DNA from: Cloacimonetes bacterium UBA5456
GTDB lineage: Bacteria; Cloacimonadota; Cloacimonadia; Cloacimonadales; Cloacimonadaceae
Reading direction: 5' to 3'
Length of the DNA stretch: 8,152 bases
Assembly (NCBI GenBank): GCA_002427325.1
Contig: DIQS01000036.1
Location: forward strand, 1 to 8,152
Positions 1 through 4,970 of this stretch are shown in pieces (the stretch's first letter is position 1; the number at the start of each line of letters is the position of its first letter). The notes under the pieces are model-generated. The model was given only the letters and a program-made list of their open reading frames with translations. It ran no database searches and was not told the origin of the DNA. The translations under genes and the position numbers were made by a program.

Positions 1-362
1 TCCTCGGAGGTCTGGCCAAAGAAAGCGATCTCAAAGTCGTGGATGATCACGGAGCCATTTACCGCGATGGCTGAGACATAGCCTGCTTCCATCATCTCGA
101 TGATCAGCGGTGCAAGGCCGCATTTGATCACGTGTCCGCCCATGCCGAGGATGATGCTTTTCTCTTTGGCCTTGGCTTCCTTGAGGCGCTCGATGAGTTC
201 CTTGAGCTCTTTTGCGCTGAGAATATCAGGCAGGCAGCTCAGGAAAGAGGCGGTATCGACCTCTCCCTTTTGGGCAAAAAAGGATTTATCCACGATGCTG
301 GGACGGTTCTTAATCGAATAAGTGCGAACTTTACTTAGCTCTGTTTCGGTGTATTTGCTCAC
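1..362 (-). CDS. Conserved protein, possibly deoxyhypusine synthase-like (5' part only)
   Basis: The first 120 codons are visible and the gene runs off the left edge of the window. I translated it by hand from a GTG at 362-360. That start has a strong SD (GAGGAGGA, 378-371) 8 bases upstream. The frame is open throughout. The peptide begins MSKYTETELSKVRTYSIK. A Lys/Glu-rich helix follows (about residues 50-68), then a Rossmann-like strand-turn ILGMGGHVIKCGLAPLII (71-88), then AVNGSVIIHDFEIAFFGQTSE (100-120). The GGHVIK-x-GL and IHDFE-IA-x2-G-x-TSE motifs match, from memory, a conserved bacterial family often annotated as hypothetical or deoxyhypusine synthase-like. The NAD-site motifs of true deoxyhypusine synthases are not in the visible part, so the function is uncertain. 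The start lies 32 bases inside the end of queH, which suggests co-transcription and coupled translation. That it is a real gene is nearly certain; the family name is not. Confidence 0.8.
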   Translation of the reverse strand, partial: MSKYTETELSKVRTYSIKNRPSIVDKSFFAQKGEVDTASFLSCLPDILSAKELKELIERLKEAKAKEKSIILGMGGHVIKCGLAPLIIEMMEAGYVSAIAVNGSVIIHDFEIAFFGQTSE

Positions 363-885
363 GATAACGCTCCTCCTCGCTGAATATGCAGCCGCAATAT
401 TGCTGACGATACATGCCCTCTGCTTTGGAGAGGCGGATACCTTCCTGCCAGAGCGTGCGCCAGTCTTCATAGAAAAAGGGGATGTTGTAAAGAGTGGACA
501 TCTCCTGAGCTATCTCGATGATGCGCTCGTGCTTTTGATAGCGGCTATACAAAAGCGTTGTGGTGAAAGCATCAAATCCGCGTTGGGAAGCGAGCTTTGC
601 ACTTGCCTCGAGGCGGCTGTGATAGCAATATTCGCATCTTGCCGAGATGTCGTCCATGGTATGATCGAGAAACTCCACCAAGCCATAATCGTCCTGTTCG
701 ATGAGTTCAAAACCTTCGCGAGAGGCAAAGTCGCGCAGAGTGTCACGTCTCTTTTGATATTCTAAAAGGGGGTGGATATTGGGATTATACCAAAAGGCAG
801 AAATTGCGTGCCCTGAGTCCATCAGCCGCTTGTAAGGGGCGATGAGGCAGGGCGCGCAACAGGTTTGAACGAGTATATTTGCCAA
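331..885 (-). CDS. queH: Epoxyqueuosine reductase QueH
   Basis: QueH (formerly DUF208) carries out the last step of queuosine synthesis, reducing epoxyqueuosine to queuosine in tRNAs with GUN anticodons. It is the cobalamin-independent alternative to QueG. The 184-residue product has the family layout: CCAPC near the N-terminus (Cys9, Cys10, Cys13), YNPNIHP (33-39), RC-x2-CY (Cys84, Cys87), TTLLYSRYQKHE (109-120) and YCGC (Cys164, Cys166) near the C-terminus. The N-terminal and central cysteine pairs are the expected iron-sulfur ligands, and the C-terminal CGC is the likely redox pair. The start codon is TTG (885-883). An in-frame stop lies 27 bases upstream with no ATG or GTG between, so TTG is the only workable start, although no clear SD precedes it. 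It lies 46 bases after the acyl-CoA dehydrogenase gene and overlaps the next gene by 32 bases. No other queuosine genes are visible. Confidence 0.93.
   Translation of the reverse strand: MANILVQTCCAPCLIAPYKRLMDSGHAISAFWYNPNIHPLLEYQKRRDTLRDFASREGFELIEQDDYGLVEFLDHTMDDISARCEYCYHSRLEASAKLASQRGFDAFTTTLLYSRYQKHERIIEIAQEMSTLYNIPFFYEDWRTLWQEGIRLSKAEGMYRQQYCGCIFSEEERYREQIHRNRAK
371..378 (-). promoter_or_regulatory. Ribosome binding site that fixes the start of the left-edge gene
   Basis: The minus strand reads GAGGAGGA, an almost ideal anti-16S match, 8 bases before the GTG at 362-360. It lies wholly inside the 3' end of queH. It is the reason I chose a GTG start that overlaps the upstream gene. Confidence 0.75.
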
Positions 886-900
886 GGTTTTATAGTCACT

Positions 901-919
901 TGATTGCGTTTAACAATCA
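901..919 (-). repeat. Small inverted repeat between acyl-CoA dehydrogenase and queH
   Basis: TGATTG (901-906) and CAATCA (914-919) form a 6-bp inverted repeat with a 7-base loop, in the 46-base gap after the acyl-CoA dehydrogenase stop. No T-run follows on the minus strand, so it is not a convincing intrinsic terminator. It could be an mRNA-stabilising or attenuating hairpin, or chance. Confidence 0.3.
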
Positions 920-931
920 GCTACGGGGTCT

Positions 932-2077
932 TTAGAACTCTTTGAGCAGATGTGATGCCACAATCCCGCGCTGGATTTGGTTCGTTCCTTCATATATCTG
1001 GAGAATCTTGGCATCGCGCATCATCTTCTCCACGGGATATTCCTTCATATAGCCATATCCACCAAGGATTTGAACGGCGTCAACGGTCACCTTCATGGCA
1101 ACGTCTGAGGCATAGTATTTGCACATTGCGCTCTCTTTGGCATAGCGTTTTGCACCGGCGTCAATCATGCGTGCAGTCTGGAAGACGAGTGCGCGGGCAG
1201 CTTCGATCTGAGTTGCCATATCAGCGAGCATGAATTGCACGGCTTGGAAGCTGGAGATGGGCTTGCCAAATTGATGTCTCTCATTGGAATAGCGTGCTGC
1301 GGCTTCAAAAGCACCACGTGCCACGCCCACTGCTTGAGCGCCAACCATGGGGCGAGACTTATCAAAAACTTTCATTGCGGTGATGAAGCCCGTGCCCTCG
1401 CGTCCGATAAGGTTTTCTGCAGGGATGCGGCAATCTTCAAAGATGAGTTCGCGGGTGGCACTTGCGCGGATGCCCATCTTATCTTCTTTCTTGCCAAAGC
1501 TGAAGCCGGGGGTGTCTTTCTCGACGATGAAGCAAGATGCTCCGCGTGCACCTTTGCTACGGTCGGTCATGGCAAACACTGTGTAGATGCCTGCTTCGCC
1601 GCCGTTTGTAATCCACTGTTTGGTGCCGTTGAGGATGTAGTGATCTCCATCCTTGCGGGCTGTGGTCTCGATTGCGCCTGCATCGCTGCCGGCATTGGCT
1701 TCCGTAAGTGCAAAGGCTGCAAGCTGTTCACCGGAAGCGATCTGCGGGAGGTATTTCTGCTTTTGCTCTTCGCTGCCGCCGAGGAGGATGGGATACATGC
1801 CCAAGCCGGTGGCACCAAAAGCGAGAGTGATGCCTGCGTCAACCGCGCAAAGCTCTTCGGTGACTATGGCGAGGTCCATCACCTTGCCGCTGATGCCGTC
1901 ATATTCTTCCGGCACGAGTATGGCAAAGAGGTCACTTTGGCGCATGATCTCCACGATATCCCAAGGAAAGATGCCTTCCTTATCATAGTGTTCAGCCAGA
2001 GGCTTCATCTTTTCGTTTGCTATCCTGCGGGCTATATCCTGCATTTCAAGCTGGTCTTCAGTCAAAAAGTAATCCAT
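932..2077 (-). CDS. Acyl-CoA dehydrogenase (short-chain / butyryl-CoA type)
   Basis: This is a flavoenzyme that oxidises acyl-CoA to trans-2-enoyl-CoA, passing electrons to ETF. The 381-residue length is typical of the soluble homotetrameric family. Both classic signatures are present: ALTEANAGSDAGA (123-135, FAD and substrate contact) and QILGGYGYMKEYPVEKMMRD near the C-terminus. The catalytic base is expected to be Glu363 in IYEGTNQIQRG, the position used by short- and medium-chain enzymes. RPMVGAQAVGVARGA and HQFGKPI-x3-Q match the C-terminal helical domain. The ATG start has an AGGAGA SD (2088-2083) 5 bases upstream. It may act in butyrate or amino-acid-derived acyl-CoA metabolism. Chain-length specificity cannot be read from sequence alone, and no etfAB, thiolase or crotonase gene is in view. 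It follows a long regulated-looking intergenic region and probably heads its own transcript with queH. Confidence 0.95.
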   Translation of the reverse strand: MDYFLTEDQLEMQDIARRIANEKMKPLAEHYDKEGIFPWDIVEIMRQSDLFAILVPEEYDGISGKVMDLAIVTEELCAVDAGITLAFGATGLGMYPILLGGSEEQKQKYLPQIASGEQLAAFALTEANAGSDAGAIETTARKDGDHYILNGTKQWITNGGEAGIYTVFAMTDRSKGARGASCFIVEKDTPGFSFGKKEDKMGIRASATRELIFEDCRIPAENLIGREGTGFITAMKVFDKSRPMVGAQAVGVARGAFEAAARYSNERHQFGKPISSFQAVQFMLADMATQIEAARALVFQTARMIDAGAKRYAKESAMCKYYASDVAMKVTVDAVQILGGYGYMKEYPVEKMMRDAKILQIYEGTNQIQRGIVASHLLKEF

Positions 2078-2114
2078 ATCTATCTCCTGTAATTCACATT
2101 ATTAATATCGGTGC

Positions 2115-2174
2115 ATCTTGCCTTGATTGGGCTATTATGTCAAGCGATAAATATTGCGAACGCTGTTCATTATA
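2115..2174 (-). promoter_or_regulatory. Candidate promoter elements for acyl-CoA dehydrogenase
   Basis: The minus strand has a perfect TTGACA (2143-2138). Seventeen bases downstream is only CAAGAT (2120-2115), a poor -10. A perfect TATAAT lies further upstream (2174-2169) but has no good -35 at 16-18 bases. Either could be used with an activator, and neither is a complete sigma-70 promoter on its own. Confidence 0.3.
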
Positions 2175-2251
2175 TCGTGTAAAAGGCTTATATATGGCTC
2201 ATTTCAACTATGGTGGGTGAAGAAATACTCAATAGGAATAAAGTCGTAAAT

Positions 2252-2270
2252 ATATTCAATATTTGAATAT
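2252..2270. repeat. 19-base palindrome, operator-like
   Basis: ATATTCAA (2252-2259), TAT, then TTGAATAT (2263-2270) form a perfect 8-bp inverted repeat with a 3-base centre. This size and symmetry suit a dimeric helix-turn-helix repressor site. It lies about 175 bases upstream of the acyl-CoA dehydrogenase start, well upstream of the TTGACA, so its role is unclear. AT-richness raises the chance that it is a coincidence. Confidence 0.4.
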
Positions 2271-2336
2271 TTATCCGCATCAATAGGCAAATACATGGAA
2301 TGATAACGTTAACCCACTGCTTCCTTATAGGATTCA

Positions 2337-2401
2337 GCCTATGTTCTGCCTATGATGTGCTCATGCTTATGACCACATCATGACCACATCATGACCAGAA
2401 A
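2337..2401 (-). promoter_or_regulatory. Phased 11-base repeat array (candidate response-regulator site)
   Basis: On the minus strand TGGTCAT occurs three times at exact 11-base steps (2397-2391, 2386-2380, 2375-2369), with GATG as both spacers. It is followed by CATAGGC twice, also 11 bases apart (2354-2348, 2343-2337), with AGAA between. The 2369 and 2348 boxes are 21 bases apart, so the two groups are nearly but not exactly in register. Seven conserved bases plus a 4-base spacer is the architecture of OmpR/PhoB-family direct repeats, and TGGTCAT resembles the PhoB half-site CTGTCAT. The CATAGGC boxes overlap a weak -35 (TAGGCA, 2352-2347) placed 17 bases before TATAAG (2329-2324), which is where an activator of this family would sit. 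A binding role is inferred. Confidence 0.4.
2352..2381. repeat. Imperfect 12-bp hairpin overlapping the repeat array
   Basis: ATGATGTG (2352-2359) pairs with CACATCAT (2374-2381). TCAT (2361-2364) pairs with ATGA (2369-2372) around a GCTT loop, and one C-C mismatch separates the two stems. It joins the two groups of 11-base boxes. It is not GC-rich and no T-run follows on either strand, so it is more likely a binding-site symmetry or RNA structure than a terminator. Confidence 0.4.
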
Positions 2402-2467
2402 CCTTTAAGGAAGGGGTTGGGAATTAGCGTTAGACGAGCAATTTTCTTGTGCAAAACTGCATTGAAG

Positions 2468-3217
2468 CTACTCAAGTGGCTCTTTCCTGCTTTTTGAGAT
2501 CACCTCTTGGAGCACCCAAGAAGCAGCCATCATGCCCATTATCGCCGGCATATAGCTGATGGAACCGATGGGCTCGCGCTTGCGTCCTCTTTCGATGATG
2601 AGCTCGTCATCGCTCTCGACTTCATCATGCGTTCTCAGGGGCAGTTCACTGGAATATACGCAGGGGAAATCCAGCCTTATCCCTCGACGACGGAGGAACT
2701 TACGCACCCTTCTTGCAAGGGGGCAATTATAGCTTTTGCTGATCTTATTGAGATGTATCTTGCTGGCATCCAGCCGGTTTCCTGCGCCCATGACGGAGAT
2801 AAAGCGGCTTTTATTGCGTGCGAGGTCTTCCAAAAGCCCGATCTTGGGGCCGAGGCTATCAATGGCATCAATCACATAATCAGCAGGAAAGCAGAGCTCT
2901 TTGCGATTGCTCTCATCGAGGAAAACACGGTGGCACTCAAGCTTTGCCTCTTTATTGATAGCGGCGATGCGCTGCTGCATGAGCGTGATCTTATCCATGC
3001 CGATGGTGTCCAGCGTCGCCAAGAGCTGACGATTGAGATTACTGGCGCCGATGGTGTCGAAATCTATGAGGATAAAGTGTCCGATCCCTGCCCGAGCCAG
3101 CGCTTCAGCGGCATAGGAGCCCACTCCCCCCAAGCCTGCGATGCAAACCTTTGTCTCTTTGATCTCATTCAGAGCCTCTGCCCCGATGAGCAACTCCGTG
3201 CGGCTAAAGTCTGTCAC
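2468..3217 (-). CDS. tcdA: tRNA threonylcarbamoyladenosine dehydratase TcdA
   Basis: TcdA is an E1/ThiF-like ATP-dependent enzyme that dehydrates t6A37 to its cyclic form ct6A in ANN-decoding tRNAs. The 249-residue product shows the ThiF Rossmann nucleotide site GLGGVGS (28-34), the acidic/arginine segment DFDTIGASNLNRQ (52-64) used in adenylate formation, and DAIDS (117-121). TcdA-specific features follow: MGAGNRLD (143-150), NCPLARRVRK (164-173), VYSSELP (187-193) and the C-terminal membrane-associating type segment GSISYMPAIMGMMAASWVLQ (218-237). The GTG start (3217-3215) overlaps the TatD stop as GTGA and has an AGGAG SD 7 bases upstream. It is the last gene of the six-gene run. The sulfur-relay partners often found nearby (csdA, csdE) are not in view. 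MoeB/ThiF is the main alternative, but the TcdA signature segments argue against it. Confidence 0.92.
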   Translation of the reverse strand: MTDFSRTELLIGAEALNEIKETKVCIAGLGGVGSYAAEALARAGIGHFILIDFDTIGASNLNRQLLATLDTIGMDKITLMQQRIAAINKEAKLECHRVFLDESNRKELCFPADYVIDAIDSLGPKIGLLEDLARNKSRFISVMGAGNRLDASKIHLNKISKSYNCPLARRVRKFLRRRGIRLDFPCVYSSELPLRTHDEVESDDELIIERGRKREPIGSISYMPAIMGMMAASWVLQEVISKSRKEPLE

Positions 3218-3957
3218 AATCTAACTCCTGTCAGCTTCTCATAGTTCTGAGCCTGCACTTGGATCAGCTCATCATGCGGGATACCGCTGATCTGTGCGCA
3301 TTCTTCCACTAAATCAATCAACCTGAGCAAGGGATTCTGCTCCCCCGGAAGCACATATTCAGCCGTGATATCCGTCTCAAAGAGATAGCGCCCGCTGCGG
3401 AGCATAAGAAGCAAGAGCTCCCTCTTATCCGCCCTGATAATGCGCTCGCTGATGGTGAAATAGATATCGAGCTTGAGAAAGTTTTGCATGGGACTCGTGT
3501 GTCCCGCATAGCCGTGCATGAGATATTTAAGCGGATACTTTTGCAAGAGGTTATAAGCTTCTTGTTGATGCCCCACGATGTGCAAAACCGCCGGCAGGGA
3601 ATAGTCCGCAGCCAGCTTAAGTTGCTCGACAAAGAGCGCGCTCATCGCTTCATGATCCTTATTCGCCCGATCGAGGCCTATCTCCCCTATTGCCCAGATA
3701 CTACGCCTCTCTGCAAGCGCGGCAATATCCTCAAGAGTCAGATCACACTCATGCCAGAAAGGGTGTATTCCGGCACTATAGAGCAGATTGAGTTCAGGGA
3801 TTTGGACAAGCTTTTCATAGCAGGTAAGATCCTCTCTTGATAGCGCATTAGAGAGCCACGCCCTGATCCCCGCCTCTTTAGCAGAGTCAAAAAGCGGCAT
3901 CAATTCCATCTTCTGCGAGAGATTTGCCAGATGGGCATGGGCATCACAGAGCGTCAC
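3214..3957 (-). CDS. TatD-family metal-dependent hydrolase, divergent
   Basis: A 247-residue TIM-barrel amidohydrolase-fold protein of the TatD family, whose characterised members are metal-dependent DNases or phosphoesterases. Metal-site residues are in the expected order: DAHAHL (5-10, His7 and His9), GIHPF (63-67), GEIGLD (91-96, Glu92), LH (His126), HGYAG (His148) and ETD (194-196, Asp196). Two segments depart from the usual motifs: LHIVGH where IHSRDA-like sequence is common, and HGYAG where HCFSG is usual. The segment after ETD is TAEYVLPG rather than SPYL. The metal ligands survive, so it is probably active, but the substrate may differ from a standard TatD DNase. The GTG start (3957-3955) overlaps the upstream stop as GTGA, with GGAG 8 bases before it. 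The 3' end overlaps tcdA in the same way. No signal peptide is seen, so it is cytoplasmic. Confidence 0.85.
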   Translation of the reverse strand: MTLCDAHAHLANLSQKMELMPLFDSAKEAGIRAWLSNALSREDLTCYEKLVQIPELNLLYSAGIHPFWHECDLTLEDIAALAERRSIWAIGEIGLDRANKDHEAMSALFVEQLKLAADYSLPAVLHIVGHQQEAYNLLQKYPLKYLMHGYAGHTSPMQNFLKLDIYFTISERIIRADKRELLLLMLRSGRYLFETDITAEYVLPGEQNPLLRLIDLVEECAQISGIPHDELIQVQAQNYEKLTGVRL

Positions 3958-4970
3958 GGTTTCAGCTCCGGCAAAAGCTCAAGGATGAGTTGCGCAGACC
4001 TCTCTCCCGCCTTGCCATCCAAGGAATCATAGAAAATTTGATTGGCCTCAGCCCGTTTATGCGCATATTCCTCAGGGTTTGCCAGGGAGCGTTTGATCGC
4101 CGGCAAGAGCTCTTCAAAGGTCTCAATCTGCAAGCTGATATCGGCGATGAGGGCAAGAATCTCGGGCACGCTACGTCCAGCCGGCGGGAGCTTCCACGAG
4201 ATGATGGGCTTATCCAGCGCACAGCACTCCGCTGTGATAGAGGAAGTATCCACGATGCACACGTCTGATTGGTGAACATAGGGCAACGGCGAGCCTTGGA
4301 TGAAGGTGATACCTGCCGTATTCTTAAGCTTTTGGACATACTCAGGTGAAGTCCAAGGATGCACGCTCACAAAGACTTCAAACTCCTCAGTCAGCTCTGC
4401 CAGCCTATCCACCCAGAGTGCGATCCCACTCATGCCACTCTTATCGTAAGTAGCTGTAAAGAGAATCCTTGGCTTGTCGCCTGCCTCCCGCTTTGCCGGT
4501 GCTTGATTCAGATATGGATCGAGCTTGGGAAATCCCCCGACCACGCCGCATCTCACCCCCGCTTGCCTGGCGATTTCGAGATCACTCTCCGAGCCAAAGA
4601 GATAGCGCCGGAAATAGGAATAGTATTTTGCCGAGCTGATCCGCTTGAAATAGTGCACGCCGTGTTTCATCCCGATCTTCATCACTTTTGAGGAGGGAAA
4701 CTTATGAGCAGAGATTCTACACATGATCACCGCCTTGGGAAAAACCGGCATTCTCCTCACCTTAATCCCCTGTTTTTTCAGCTCCTTATAGACGGGCTTC
4801 TTATCCGTCACCACCTCGATGGGCTTGAGGTGTTTTTGCACCGGTAGCCAGTTTTCCATATCGACCATTGTATGGCAATAGAAGACCGTTTCTTCACGTT
4901 TCTTGAAGATATCAAGCAGCCTCCACATCGTGGAATAGAAAGGCTTTAAGAGGTAGTAAGAGAAGACCAT
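3954..4970 (-). CDS. CDP-glycerol glycerophosphotransferase-like GT-B enzyme
   Basis: A 338-residue protein resembling the GT-B half of TagB/TagF-type CDP-glycerol:poly(glycerophosphate) glycerophosphotransferases. Family-like elements are GMKHGVHYFKR (100-110), VVGGFPKLD (143-151), a domain-2 start RILFTATYDKSG (168-179), SVHP (202-205) and SDVCIVDTSSITAECCALDK (235-254), which is followed by PIIS. Together they suggest transfer of a phospho-polyol such as glycerol phosphate, or a related nucleotide-activated group, onto an envelope glycan; the donor is unproven. The N-terminal ~60 residues are poorly conserved, and a membrane-facing amphipathic start (VFSYYLLKPFYSTMW) is likely. The same frame opens further upstream at a TTG (5045). 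I prefer the ATG at 4970-4968, because the 25 extra residues lie wholly over the upstream gene and look like its shadow. No clear SD precedes the ATG. The 25-base overlap with the ATP-grasp gene implies translational coupling. The 3' end makes a GTGA overlap with TatD. Confidence 0.75.
   Translation of the reverse strand: MVFSYYLLKPFYSTMWRLLDIFKKREETVFYCHTMVDMENWLPVQKHLKPIEVVTDKKPVYKELKKQGIKVRRMPVFPKAVIMCRISAHKFPSSKVMKIGMKHGVHYFKRISSAKYYSYFRRYLFGSESDLEIARQAGVRCGVVGGFPKLDPYLNQAPAKREAGDKPRILFTATYDKSGMSGIALWVDRLAELTEEFEVFVSVHPWTSPEYVQKLKNTAGITFIQGSPLPYVHQSDVCIVDTSSITAECCALDKPIISWKLPPAGRSVPEILALIADISLQIETFEELLPAIKRSLANPEEYAHKRAEANQIFYDSLDGKAGERSAQLILELLPELKP

Larger units (their letters stand above)
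2078..2467. other. 390-base AT-rich intergenic region upstream of acyl-CoA dehydrogenase
   Basis: This is the only long non-coding stretch in the window. It sits between the tcdA stop and the acyl-CoA dehydrogenase start, and it must hold the promoter of the latter. From right to left it contains an unstructured stretch (about 2402-2467), a phased array of 7-base boxes with an overlapping hairpin (2337-2401), a possible TATAAG -10 (2329-2324, minus), the palindrome TAACGTTA (2304-2311), a 19-base palindrome (2252-2270), a TATAAT (2174-2169, minus) and a TTGACA (2143-2138, minus). No GC-rich hairpin with a T-run follows tcdA, so an intrinsic terminator for the six-gene operon is not evident. 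I see no RNA gene that I can name. Confidence 0.6.

Noticed and set aside
1235..2092. Long open frame (285 codons) on the plus strand opposite the acyl-CoA dehydrogenase gene
   Set aside because: It is wholly antisense to a textbook family member, its product resembles no family, and it is explained by codon bias of the real gene. The same holds for plus-strand frames at 2507-3244, 322-765 and 7145-8044.
2303..2312. TAACGTTA palindrome as a separate operator
   Set aside because: It is only 8 bases in an AT-rich region, so chance is the simplest explanation; noted only within the intergenic entry.
2369..2397. The three 11-base repeats as a CRISPR or CRISPR-like array
   Set aside because: Units are far too short and spacers are identical 4-base strings, so this is a tandem/phased repeat and not repeat-spacer architecture.
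2402..2467. Intrinsic terminator after tcdA
   Set aside because: No GC-rich stem followed by a T-run is visible on the minus strand. The AAACC/GGGTT pairing there is weak and unsupported.
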